Notes: generated from the letters alone by a model not told the origin. A DNA stretch of 64,000 bases from JBBROS01 sp965217935 (GCA_965217935.1 OZ244581.1:2232001-2296000), one strand, 5' to 3'. Shown: positions 34,303-43,371, counted from the first letter of the stretch. Numbers and translations are program-made.

Positions 34303-35895
34303 ATGACACTGCTGCTTGAAACCTCCCGGCCGCGGCTGCTGCTGACGCTGCTTTGCTTGGCGCTCTGGCTTCCGGGCCTGTTCAGCCTGCCGCCCGGGGA
34401 CCGCGACGAGAGCCGCTTCGTGCAGGCGACCAAGCAGATGATCGAGACGGGCGACTACGTGCGGATCATGAACGGGCAGGAGGCGCGGAACCGCAAGCCG
34501 ATCGGGATCTACTGGCTGCAGGCGCCGTTCGCCGCGGCGGCGCGCTCGGTTGGGCTGGCGACGCAAAACCCTGTCTGGCCGTATCGGCTGCCGTCGTTGC
34601 TGGGCGGGCTGGTTGCCGTGCTGGCCTGTTTCTCGGTCGGGGAGCGGCTGTTCGGGCGGCAGGCGGGCCTGCTGGGGGCGGGGATGCTGGCGGCGTGCGT
34701 GGCGCTCGTGGCGGAGGCGCATATCGCCAAGACCGACGCGGCCTTACTGGGGACGACGACCGTGGCGATGGCGCTGCTTGGCCGGGCCTATCTCGACCCG
34801 TCGGGCTTGTCGCGGCTGGAGGCGGCCGGGTTCTGGCTGGCGATGGGCGCGGGCATCCTTCTGAAAGGCCCGATCACGCCGATGGTGGCGGGGCTGGCGG
34901 CAGTCGCGCTGCTGGTGGCGGACCGGCGTGCCGCCTGGCTGGGGCGGCTGCGGGCTGGCTGGGGCGTGGTCCTGATGCTGGCCGTGACCTTGCCTTGGTT
35001 CGTGGCGATCGGGGTGGCCACGCACGGGGCGTTCTTCGCCGACGCGGTAGGGGGCGATCTGGGGCGCAAGCTGACTTCGGGCGACGACGCGCACTGGGGG
35101 CCGCCGGGGTTGCACCTGCTGCTGCTGCCGTGGCTGCTGTTCCCGTCTTCCGCCGCGCTGCCGGGCGGGGCGGCGCTGGCGTGGCGGGAGCGGCGGTCGC
35201 CGCCGGTGCGGTTCTTGCTGGCGTGGATTGTGCCGGCCTGGCTGGTGTTCGAGGCCGCGCCGACGAAGCTGCCGCATTATCCGCTGCCGCTGTATCCGGC
35301 GATCTGCCTGCTGCTGGCCGCCGCGGCGCTGCGGGCGCGGGAGGTCGGGTGGCGGTGGATCGGGCCGGCGCTGGCGGCGGCAGGGACGATGTTCCTGGTA
35401 GCGGCGTCGGCCGCGTTGCCATTGGCGCTGGGCGAGCCGTTCTGGCTCGGCATCCCGGCGGCGGCGGCGGCCGGGTTCGTCGGCTGGCAGGCGGCGCGGG
35501 CGGGGCGCGCGCGGGGAGCGATGGCCGCGGTCGTCTGCGCGCCGCTGCTCTACGCGGCGGTGCTAGGATTCGAGCTGCCGCGGCTGCGGCCGTTGTGGAT
35601 CGCGCCGCGGGTCGTGGCGGCGCTGCCGCCGGGCCGGGCGGGGGCGGTGGGGTTCGCCGAACCGAGCCTCATGTTCCTGGCCGGCGCCGACACGTCGTGG
35701 CTGCGCCCGGACGAAGGGGTGGCGGACCTGGCCGATCACCGCATCGGCGCGTTGGTGGTCAGCCGGGGGAACCTGCCCGCGGTAGAGGCCGATGCGGCGC
35801 GGCTCGGGCTGGCGCTGCGGACGCGGGCGGAGATTGACGGGTTCAACTACTCCCGCGGGCGTTGGGTTCGGCTCAGCATCCTAACCCTGCCGTAA
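34303..35895 (+). CDS. ArnT/PMT-family glycosyltransferase
   Basis: 530-residue integral membrane protein of the GT-C fold, about eleven helices. The first periplasmic loop has GDRDESRFVQATKQMIETGDY, whose acidic pair is the catalytic motif of ArnT-type transferases, followed by NRKPIGIYWLQAP and EAHIAKTDAALLG. These enzymes transfer sugars from polyprenyl phosphate to lipid A or protein. The acceptor is unknown. No strong ribosome-binding site is visible, because the ATG follows element A by only 11 nt. Confidence 0.85.
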   Translation: MTLLLETSRPRLLLTLLCLALWLPGLFSLPPGDRDESRFVQATKQMIETGDYVRIMNGQEARNRKPIGIYWLQAPFAAAARSVGLATQNPVWPYRLPSLLGGLVAVLACFSVGERLFGRQAGLLGAGMLAACVALVAEAHIAKTDAALLGTTTVAMALLGRAYLDPSGLSRLEAAGFWLAMGAGILLKGPITPMVAGLAAVALLVADRRAAWLGRLRAGWGVVLMLAVTLPWFVAIGVATHGAFFADAVGGDLGRKLTSGDDAHWGPPGLHLLLLPWLLFPSSAALPGGAALAWRERRSPPVRFLLAWIVPAWLVFEAAPTKLPHYPLPLYPAICLLLAAAALRAREVGWRWIGPALAAAGTMFLVAASAALPLALGEPFWLGIPAAAAAGFVGWQAARAGRARGAMAAVVCAPLLYAAVLGFELPRLRPLWIAPRVVAALPPGRAGAVGFAEPSLMFLAGADTSWLRPDEGVADLADHRIGALVVSRGNLPAVEADAARLGLALRTRAEIDGFNYSRGRWVRLSILTLP

Positions 35896-35906
35896 GCCTT
35901 TTTGCC

Positions 35907-35952
35907 GGGCAGCTTTGTCGGCGTGCTGCCGCATTTATTGTCGACGCTGGCC
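35907..35952. repeat. 46-nt structured intergenic repeat, copy 2
   Basis: GGGCAGC...GCTGGCC, with inner stem GTCGGC/GTCGAC. It matches the reverse complement of 12278-12323 at 43 of 46 positions. It abuts element B, sharing its last base, and begins 11 nt after the glycosyltransferase stop. Confidence 0.85.
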
Positions 35953-35989
35953 TAAGCAGACATCCGTGGCACAAGCCACCAATGTCTGC

Positions 35990-37303
35990 TTAGTGCCTGA
36001 GCTGAAACAACCGCGTCAGGTGCGGGTGGTTCGGGGAGCGATGGTGTAGTTCCACTCGCCATGAAACTCGGCTGGGGTGATATTGAGGCTGGCGATCTGC
36101 GCGTCGGAGACCTTGGCGCCCTTCTGGTAGGTGTTCTCATCGAGCCTGCATTGGACGGTGAGTCCAGTCCGTGTCGTCGTGCTGGCGATCAGCTGGACGA
36201 TGACTTGATGCGTCAGCAGCGGCTTGCCGCGCCAGTTCTGGGTGATGAATGCGAACAGTCGGTGCTCGATGCGGTTCCACTTGCTGGCGCCGGGCGGCAG
36301 GTGCGCCACCGTGATCGACAGGCCGGTCTGGTCGGCGAGCGTCTGCAACTCGGTCTTCCACAGCCGCACCCGCGCCCCGTTGCTGCCGCCGCAGTCGGCC
36401 GTGATCAGCAGCCGCGTGCTCTCGGGATAGCGCGCCTGGCCGAGTTCCCGCCACCAGCGCCGGATGCTTTCCACAGCGAACGTTGCAGTGTCGCTGGTGA
36501 TCCCGAGATTGATCCAGCCGGCATTGGCGGCGATGTCATAGACGCCGTATGGCGCCACCTTGCCGAGCTCAGGCAGGATGAAGTCGTGCACCCGCACCGG
36601 CTCGGGCTGACCGCGGGGCCGCAACTCGCGCCCGGCGTTCTTGAAATCGCCGACCACCTCCTTCTTCTTGGTGTCGACCGAGATCGCCGGCTGCTTGGCC
36701 GCCTGGAACGCCTGCACCTGGGTGTTGATGTGCTCGAACTGCGCGTCGCGGTCGGGATGGCTGGCGCCTTCGCGTGTCTTGCTGTTGGCCTGCAGGCTGA
36801 ACCCCAGCCGCTTCAGCAGCCGCCCGACCAGCTTCTGCCCGGCAGTGAAGCCGCGCTCGGCCAAGGCGCGGACCAGATGACGCTGGCTCCGGCTGACCCA
36901 GAGCAGCGCTGCCTCGGGATCGCCGCGGATGGCCGATTGCACCAGCTCGGACAGTGCGTCGAGCAGGCCGGGTTCGGTCTCGGTCTTCGGCTTGCGCCCG
37001 CCGCCCGGGCGGCGGATGCGGCCGGGGATCTGGTCCTTGCCATGCCCCAACTCGGCAAGCCCTCGGCCAATCGTGCTGCGCGCGATGCCCGTCACCGCCG
37101 ACACCGCCAGGATGCCGCCCCTGCCAGCCGCGTAAGCCTCGCTCGCGGCCCATAGACGGCGCTCACGCTCCCCAAGGAACGGGGCGATGGCTTCAAAGCG
37201 GGCTCGAATGGCGGCGGTGTCGATCACCTCTCAACGCTAGTACGAGCCGCAGACCGAATTCCTACCCACAATCGCGATTCGATTAATTGGGCTCGGGCCC
37301 TTA
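35990..37303 (-). mobile_element. ISAzo13-family insertion sequence, copy 2 (with TSDs)
   Basis: The element is 35993-37300 (1308 bp) with TTA repeats at 35990-35992 and 37301-37303. Sequence, length and orientation are the same as copy 1. It inserted at the TTA in the middle of two-hairpin element B. Each copy has its own TTA duplication, so the two jumped separately. Confidence 0.93.
36016..37227 (-). CDS. ISAzo13-family transposase, copy 2
   Basis: 403 residues, identical to the transposase at 28533-29744, with the same intact DDE motifs (ISVDTKKKEV, LLITADCGGSNG, KWNRIEHRLF). No mutation separates the copies at protein level, pointing to recent transposition. Confidence 0.93.
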   Translation of the reverse strand: MIDTAAIRARFEAIAPFLGERERRLWAASEAYAAGRGGILAVSAVTGIARSTIGRGLAELGHGKDQIPGRIRRPGGGRKPKTETEPGLLDALSELVQSAIRGDPEAALLWVSRSQRHLVRALAERGFTAGQKLVGRLLKRLGFSLQANSKTREGASHPDRDAQFEHINTQVQAFQAAKQPAISVDTKKKEVVGDFKNAGRELRPRGQPEPVRVHDFILPELGKVAPYGVYDIAANAGWINLGITSDTATFAVESIRRWWRELGQARYPESTRLLITADCGGSNGARVRLWKTELQTLADQTGLSITVAHLPPGASKWNRIEHRLFAFITQNWRGKPLLTHQVIVQLIASTTTRTGLTVQCRLDENTYQKGAKVSDAQIASLNITPAEFHGEWNYTIAPRTTRT

Positions 37304-37365
37304 GGAGTCTTTGAAGACGCATCGTTTTCCGCGTTGTGACGGCGAGCCGTCTCGCGGAACGATGC

Positions 37366-40300
37366 TTAGTTCGCGTGAATGTAGAGGTAGGGGCTGCCCG
37401 GGTTGCCCGGGAGGTCGGGGCTTGCGCCGAACACCATGCTGAGACGCCCGTTGTGGAGGTCGGCGGTCGTGTAGCCGGCCAAGGTCAGATTGACGTTGGG
37501 CCGGCCCGGCGCCGTTGCCGCAAGCGTCAGGCCCTGGTGGCCGGCGGCGCCCTGGCCGTCGTGCCATTGCAGGGCGAAGTTTTCAGGCGTCATGCCCCAA
37601 AGGGTCGCCGCGTCGCCGCCGTGGAAGTTGGCGACCGTGCTCCAGATGGGCGCCGCCGCGTTGCGGGCGTCGAGGAAGAACGTGTCGTTGCCCGCGCCGC
37701 CGACCAGGAAGTTGGACCCGGCGCCGCCGTCGAGCACGTTGTTGCCGCCGGCGCCGCTCACGTCGATGGCGTCGTTGCCGGCGCCGGTGACGATGAAGGC
37801 GTTCGGGCTGGCGGCGGCGATGGCCAGATTGTCCGGGGTCACGTTGATGAACTGGTGCTGCAAGCCTGCGAAGGGGCCGGTGTAGGCCTCGCCTTGCGCG
37901 CTGCTGGCAATCGCGGCGGCGCCGTTCACGACGAGGAAATTCGTTTGGGGAGCGGCTTGGGGCGCGGGAGGGTTGACCGGCTTGGGCGCGGGCTGCGCCG
38001 CTGGTTCGGCGATCTGTGCTACGGCAGGAGCGGGCGCTACCGCCGCCTGGACTGGCTGGGCTTCGATGCTCGCCGCGCGCGTGTCCGCCGGGGCGGCGAC
38101 TGCGGCCGGCGCCGGCCGGTGCGCCTTGATGTAGGCGGCGTCGTAGCCGACGCCTTGCAACGTGACCGCGAGGCTCGGAACCCATGCGTTCAGGGCGTAG
38201 TCGAGCGGCATGGACGAGGCGTCGAGGGTGATGTCCTTGATATAGATCGCGTTCGAGCCTGCCGCGTTGCGCGTCTGCAGGTTGGTGATGTCGACCGTGA
38301 CGGTATGCGGGCCGGCGCCCCACGCGCCCATGAAGCTGAAGTCTTGCCGTCCGTTCGCGGCCTGGTCTGCGGTCACGACGCCGCCGCCGAGGACGGCGCC
38401 GTCGACGGAGACGTTGAACTGCGGCGCGAACACCCCGGCGACGCCGGCCAGGCTCAGCGTCAGGGTGTTGGGTCCCCAAGGCGGCGCGATCGAGGCGGAC
38501 AGGGCGAGCGATGCGGACCAGGGCGCGCGGGTGTCGAGCGCGGCGCCGGTTGCGGTGCGGTTATTGGCGCCCGCGGCGTTGATGATCTGGGCGCTGCCGG
38601 GCACGCCGCCGATGAAGACGTTGCCGCGGACGTCGATCGGGGCGAGCGGGAAGTTGCCGTTGTCGCCGACGACGAAGAAGGTATAGGGGTGCCAAAGGTT
38701 CTGCAGGCTGCTGATGAGGGTGTTGCCGGTCACCTCGACGTGGCTGTTGCTGTAGGTCGGGCCTTCGTTGCCGACGTGGACCAGGACGCCGTTGACGCTG
38801 TCCCGGCCTTTCTCCAGCACGTTGTTGCGGATGACCGCGTCGCCGCCTTGCCCTAGGTTGATAAGGAAGCTCGACGTGGCGCCGTCGCCGTCGATAATGC
38901 GGCTGCCCTCGATATCGGTGAAGAACGCGTTGGAGGACAGCTCGTGCCCGGTCATCGCGCCGTGAATGTAGCTGTTCTTGACGGTCAGGCTGCCGATGGC
39001 GCCGATGCTGACGTTGTGGGTGCCCTTGGCCGCGTTGCCGTTGCCGTCGGCCTCGGTGTTGTAGATCGAGAGCGTCGCATCGGGGTTGTCGGCGGTGCGG
39101 ATGCCGATGTCGTTGCCGTGGAAATAGCTGTTGTTGATCGTGACGTTGCCGGCGGCGACGAACACGCCGCCCTCGTGGCCCGAATAGTCGGCGGCGCCGG
39201 AGAACTCGAGGTTGCGCAGGGTGGCGTCGGCGTTGATGGTGAGCATGCCGTTCGGCGCCCAGAGCTGGTTCTGCTGCACGAAGCGGGCCATGCCGCCCAC
39301 GCCCTCGATGATGACCTTGTGGTCCACGCTGGCGAAGTCGTTGATGTAGGTTCCGGCGGCGACCTCGATGGTGTCGCCGTCCTGCGAGGCGACGAGGGCT
39401 TGGGCGAGGGTGGCGAACTGGCCGCCGGCGCCGACCGTCAGCACGTGGCCGCTGGCCGTGACCGCGCCCTGTTCGCCCCAGGTCTGCAGATGGGCGCCGG
39501 GAGGCGGGTCGATCTGCACCGGCTTGGCCTGCGGCTGCGCGTCCGCGGGGAGGGAGGGCGCCATCGACGATAGATCGAGCGTGGGGCGGGCGGCCAGGAC
39601 GGCGTTGCCCTGCTGGCTCACCGGCCCCGTCGTGAGCGTCTCCGGCGCATAGCCCCAGATCTGGTTGTTGGACAGGGTCACCGGGCTGCCGGCCTGGTTG
39701 AGCACGAGGCGGCCGTTGGCGTTGTCGTTGACCAGCGTGTTGCCGTTGATCTGGAGGCTTGAGCCGTCATAGGGCGGGCCTTCGCCGCCGAAGTGGATCG
39801 AGTAGTAGTTCTCGGCGTTGGCGCCCTTCTCGATGACGTTGCCCTCGATAACCGCGTTGCCGCCGTTGGGCAGGTCGATGCTGTAGCTGCCGGCGCCGGC
39901 GTTGTCCTGGATGCGGTTGTTGGTGATCGTGGTGTTGTAGGCCCGGCTCTTGATCTCGTGGCCGACGACGGAGTCGTGGAAATAGCTGTCCTCGACCGTG
40001 AGCGAGGCAATGGCGCCGATGTAGATGTTGTGGCTGTAGCCGTCGCCCGCGCCGTTGTGGCTGAACTCCGAGTTCTGGATCAGGATGGTTCCGTTGCTCG
40101 CGGCGTTGGAGAGGATGCCGTCTTGGTTGTTCCAGAACACGCAGTTGCGGACGGTCATGTCGCCCGCCTCGTAGCGGATGCCGGCGCCGTTTGCGTCGGG
40201 CACGGCGGCGCCGGTGAAGCCGAAGCCGTCGATGATGATGGAGTTCTCGGTGGTGATGATCGCCTTGCCGTTCGGGGGCGATTCTATGGCGTTCAGGATG

Positions 40301-40464
40301 GCCAGGCCGCCGACCGATTGCAGGGTGATATCGTGGAAGGTGGCGAAGAAGTCGTTGGCATAGATCCCGGCATCGACGAGCACGGTGTCGCCGTCCTGGG
40401 TTGCAGCCACGGCCGCCGCGATGGTGCTGTACTGCTTGTCCGCACCAACCGTTAAAACCGACAT
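37366..40464 (-). CDS. large right-handed beta-helix protein with RTX-like C-terminus
   Basis: 1032 residues, no classical signal peptide. Two beta-helix halves each begin with the same pattern: VLTVGADKQYSTIAAAVAAT at residue 3, and VLTVGAGGQFATLAQALVAS near 340. Both continue with QDGDT and then pectate-lyase-like Asn-rich coils (ITNNRI, VIRNNVLEKG). A beta-sandwich resembling a carbohydrate-binding module (about 650-760) and a Pro/Ala-rich linker (about 780-860) follow. The end carries RTX-type nonapeptides GAGNDAIDVSGAGGNN and GGAGNDTFFLD. This suggests type I secretion and polysaccharide binding or cleavage. No secretion genes lie nearby. Confidence 0.8.
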   Translation of the reverse strand: MSVLTVGADKQYSTIAAAVAATQDGDTVLVDAGIYANDFFATFHDITLQSVGGLAILNAIESPPNGKAIITTENSIIIDGFGFTGAAVPDANGAGIRYEAGDMTVRNCVFWNNQDGILSNAASNGTILIQNSEFSHNGAGDGYSHNIYIGAIASLTVEDSYFHDSVVGHEIKSRAYNTTITNNRIQDNAGAGSYSIDLPNGGNAVIEGNVIEKGANAENYYSIHFGGEGPPYDGSSLQINGNTLVNDNANGRLVLNQAGSPVTLSNNQIWGYAPETLTTGPVSQQGNAVLAARPTLDLSSMAPSLPADAQPQAKPVQIDPPPGAHLQTWGEQGAVTASGHVLTVGAGGQFATLAQALVASQDGDTIEVAAGTYINDFASVDHKVIIEGVGGMARFVQQNQLWAPNGMLTINADATLRNLEFSGAADYSGHEGGVFVAAGNVTINNSYFHGNDIGIRTADNPDATLSIYNTEADGNGNAAKGTHNVSIGAIGSLTVKNSYIHGAMTGHELSSNAFFTDIEGSRIIDGDGATSSFLINLGQGGDAVIRNNVLEKGRDSVNGVLVHVGNEGPTYSNSHVEVTGNTLISSLQNLWHPYTFFVVGDNGNFPLAPIDVRGNVFIGGVPGSAQIINAAGANNRTATGAALDTRAPWSASLALSASIAPPWGPNTLTLSLAGVAGVFAPQFNVSVDGAVLGGGVVTADQAANGRQDFSFMGAWGAGPHTVTVDITNLQTRNAAGSNAIYIKDITLDASSMPLDYALNAWVPSLAVTLQGVGYDAAYIKAHRPAPAAVAAPADTRAASIEAQPVQAAVAPAPAVAQIAEPAAQPAPKPVNPPAPQAAPQTNFLVVNGAAAIASSAQGEAYTGPFAGLQHQFINVTPDNLAIAAASPNAFIVTGAGNDAIDVSGAGGNNVLDGGAGSNFLVGGAGNDTFFLDARNAAAPIWSTVANFHGGDAATLWGMTPENFALQWHDGQGAAGHQGLTLAATAPGRPNVNLTLAGYTTADLHNGRLSMVFGASPDLPGNPGSPYLYIHAN

Positions 40465-40582
40465 CCTTACGCTCCGAATGCTGCTGCCGACCGGGGCCGG
40501 TCAGCTTCGAGCGTCAGTTTCGGATCGTTGGGTTAACGCAAGATGTAGAATTGTCGGAAAACTTCGACTTTCTTCCAAAATT

Positions 40583-41813
40583 CTAGCACCAAAGTTGCGC
40601 AGTTCGTTTCAGATGTGAGCGTTGGGCGGCGGTTTGGCGTGCGTGAGTCGGGCGGCGTGTCGTTTTCGAAAGGGCCGGGCGGTTCGCGTGGCGGCGAATG
40701 GTTGCCAGCATGGCGAACGCCAGCATGACCAGCGAGACATGGCGGCGCCAGCCGTGCCAGGACCGGCTCTCGTTGTGATCGAGGCCGAACTCGGTTTTGG
40801 CGGTTTCGAAACCGTCCTCGATGGCCCAGCGCTGGCCCTCGGCCGCGACCAGCGTGTTGCTGCCCGTGCCCGCCGGCGCCAGGCGGCGAAGAGTGCATGG
40901 GCGCCGTCGGCGATCGTGCGCCGGACCAGCAGGCCGCGCGTCCAAATGCCGGGCAGGGTCGGATTGAACTCGTCCGCACCAAGCTTGGCCAGTTCGAGGC
41001 AGGCCCAGTCGTACAGCCGCGCTCCCTTGGCGCCATCGCCTGCGGACAAGCGTTGCCAAGCCGCGGGATCGAGCGCTTGCGCGATCTCCTCGGCCGTGCC
41101 GGCCGCCTCCGGCTTGGCCCCCCAGGAGGAGAACTGGCTGTTGGCGTCGACGCCGAGCACGTAGCCGCGGCTCGCACGACGCAGCGCCATCTCAATCTCG
41201 CTCACGCCGTAGATGCTGTCAGCCGCCACCCAGCTGAATGGCGCCCCAGCTGCGATGGTTTGCCCGATCATGCGCCGGGCCAGGCGCGGCTTGGCGGCAA
41301 AGCCCGCATCGGCCGGCACATGCGCCGCCGCCAAGCGGGCGGGGTTATCCGTCCAGGCTTTCGGCAAGTAGAGCGCCCGGTCGACGAAGGCGTGGCCGTG
41401 CCGGGACACGTAGGTCGCGAACACGCCGATCTGGCAGTTGGCGATCTTGCCAGCTGATCCCGTATGTTGCCGCCCCATTCCGCAAAACGCGCGGCCCTGC
41501 TTGAGAAAGCCCGTCTCGTCGATCACCAGCGCCGCATCCGGGTCGGCCAGCGTCTCAAGGGCATGCTCGCGCACCACGTCGCGCAAGGCATCCGCCTCCC
41601 ACCGGCCGCGGCCCAGGATCGTCTGCTGACGCCACGGGCCAGGGTCGCCCGCCGCTTCAGCTCTCATCCACCAGTCTTGCGCCGCTCCGGCCCGAGCAGG
41701 CCATCCAGGAACAGACCCGCCGACGCCGCCACGCGGGCTTGCGTGAACAACGGGCGTATGCGGGCTTTCACGTCACGCAGCGACGACGCCCACAGCTCCA
41801 GCATCGTCTCCAT
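40583..41813 (-). pseudogene. IS701-family transposase, two frameshifts
   Basis: Recognisable in three consecutive frames. METMLELWASSLRDVKARIR starts at 41813. A 1-nt loss near 41667 shifts to the frame with the catalytic stretch LVIDETGFLKQGRAFCGMGRQ and SWVAADSIYG. A second shift near 40870 leads to LAPAGTGSNTLVAAEGQRW and EFGLDHNESRSWHGWRRH. The last frame ends at a TAG inside the right-hand target duplication. Family members are about 400 residues in one frame, so this copy is dead. Confidence 0.85.
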
Positions 41814-41839
41814 CAAGGCGCTCGTCAGCCTGACACTCC

Positions 41840-42685
41840 TAGGGTCAGGACTCATTTGCCTAACCAGAAAATGACGATTGCGGCGAGTGTGATGGCGCCC
41901 ATGAAGATGTCGGCGCATCGGTCGTATCGGGTCGCAAGGCGGCGCCAGTCCTTGAGCTTGGCGAATAGGTTCTCGATCGGGTGGCGCTGGCGGTAGAGGG
42001 CCGGATCGTGCGAGTGGGGGTGCTTTCGGTTCTTTCGCGAAGGGATACACGGCCTGATGTCGAGGCTTTCGAGGGCGGCGCGGAAGCCACCACTGTCATA
42101 GCCACGATCGGCGATCAGCTCGCAGGCAGGCGGCAGAGCGTCGATCAACAACCCGGCACCCTTGTGGTAGCTCGTCTGTCCCTCGGACAATAGCAGGATA
42201 ACGGGCCGGGCGTGCCGATCGCAGACCGCATGTAGCTTGGAGTTCAGCCCGCCTTTGGTGCGCCCGATGCGCCGCGGCCCCCTTTTTTCTGCAGCAGGCT
42301 TGCAGCGGTGCGGTGGGCCTTGAGATGCGTGCTGTCGATGATGATACGATCCGGCGGTCCGGCCGCTTCGGCCAGGGCTGCGAAAATGCGCGCAAACACG
42401 CCGTTGCGGGTCCAGCGGACGTGACGATTGTAGAGCGTCTTGCGCGGGCCGTAGATCACCGGGGCATCGCACCAGCGCAAGCCGTTGCGCTGGACGTGAA
42501 TGATGCCGCTCAGCACACGCCGATCATCCACCCGGGCCTTGCCGCGTGAGCGCGGCAGATAGGGCAACAGGCGCTCAAACTGCTCGTCGGACAACCAGAA
42601 TTGCTCACTCATAGCCGGGACCTCCGGCCACCTCAGAATCAGATCGCGCCGAGCCGGGTCAAGCGCTTATGGGTCCTGACCCTAG
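41840..42685 (-). mobile_element. IS5-family (IS427 group) element nested in IS701 (with TSDs)
   Basis: The element is 41842-42683 (842 bp). Its ends read GGGTCAGGACTCAT and GGGTCAGGACCCAT, inverted. It is flanked by a TA duplication within a CTAG target. It entered the 5' leader of the IS701 transposase, about 28 nt upstream of that start codon. It carries an orfA/orfB transposase and looks intact. Confidence 0.92.
41852..42612 (-). CDS. IS5/IS427-group transposase, programmed -1 frameshift
   Basis: orfA (42612-42244) starts MSEQFWLSDEQFERLLPYLP and holds the first Asp in DRIIIDSTHLKAHR. orfB (to 41852) continues RTKGGLNSKLHAV, ADRGYDSGGFR and NLFAKLKDWRRLATRYDR, which supply the second Asp and the Glu. 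They overlap at a slippery AAAAAAG at 42288-42282, the usual -1 frameshift signal of this group. The two frames are thus one functional transposase of about 250 residues, not a broken gene. Confidence 0.88.
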
Positions 42686-42828
42686 TTACCCGGGAATGCA
42701 GCACTCCTCCACAAATCATGCAACTGTAATGCTAGGCTCTGTGACTGAACTGCTTGGCGGCCTGGCCTTGATCCGGTCTGTGACCGTGCCCCCCTGGCAG
42801 GTGTCGAGGCTTTCAGAGAGACACGGTC

Positions 42829-43371
42829 ATGACCAGGACTGGCCTGGACGACGCCCAATGGACGTCGCTGATGCTTGTGATGCAGCAAATCCCACGGGCA
42901 TGGAAGCGCGACGAGGCGGCGCTGCGCCGCTTCGTTGAGGCCGCGCTCTGGGTGTGCCGGACGGGCGCGCCGTGGCGTGACCTGCCGGATGCGCTGGGCT
43001 GTTGGGCCAGCATCTACCACCGCTGGCGGCGCTGGTGCGTGCGTGGCTGGTGGGAGCTGGTGTTCGAGGCCTTGCGCCCGAGCCTGCCCGCGGACGGGCT
43101 GTTGCTCCTGGACAGCACCACCTGCAAGGCGCACCGCGCCGCGAGCGGCGCCGCACGCAGCACGGCCGCCGCCGAGGCGCTCGGCCGCAGCCGTGGCGGG
43201 CTGTGCTCCAAACTCCATGCCTGTGTTGACGGCGCGGGCCGGGTCTTGCGGCTGATCGCCAGTCCCGGCCAACACTCGGACCTGCGCTATGCGACCGCGC
43301 TCGCGTCCGGCATCCCGGCCTGCAACGCGGCCCTTGACCGAGGCTACATCTCGGCGCCACTGCGTGCCGCA
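42829..43371 (+). pseudogene. IS5-family transposase truncated by IS21
   Basis: The frame begins MTRTGLDDAQWTSLMLVMQQ and has the first catalytic Asp in LLLLDSTTCKAHRAASG and RSRGGLCSKLHACVDGAG. It stays family-like to ALDRGYISAPLRAA, about 180 residues. At 43372 the sequence becomes the terminal repeat of an IS21 element, so the C-terminal catalytic Glu is missing. Unlike the nested IS5 this one needs no frameshift and belongs to another group. Confidence 0.85.

Larger units (their letters stand above)
35952..37369. repeat. two-hairpin intergenic element, copy B, split by an IS
   Basis: Left part 35952-35993: arms CTAAGCAGACATCCG... and ...ATGTCTGCTTAG around an ACAA loop. Right part 37301-37369: the linker GAGTCTTTGAAGAC, then GCATCGTT (37319-37326) pairing with AACGATGC (37358-37365). 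Removing the 1308-bp IS and one TTA restores a sequence collinear with copy A. Stem changes relative to A are compensatory. Its final TTAG contains the stop codon of the minus-strand beta-helix gene. Confidence 0.9.
40583..42735 (-). mobile_element. IS701-family element (with TSDs), interrupted by an IS5
   Basis: The element spans 40587-42731. Inverted ends are CACCAAAGTTGCGCAG and, reverse-complemented from the right, CATTACAGTTGCATGA. They are flanked by CTAG direct repeats at 40583-40586 and 42732-42735, the YTAR target duplication of this family. Removing the nested 842-bp IS5 leaves about 1.3 kb, near the family's usual length. Its transposase is frameshifted, so it is inactive. Confidence 0.82.

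Noticed and set aside
28507..37303. Composite transposon carrying the PTS genes
   Set aside because: Each IS copy has its own TTA target duplication, so they inserted independently. The PTS genes are in their normal chromosomal neighbourhood.
42244..42612. Broken IS5 transposase
   Set aside because: The two frames overlap at an AAAAAAG slippery sequence typical of this group, so the split is programmed.
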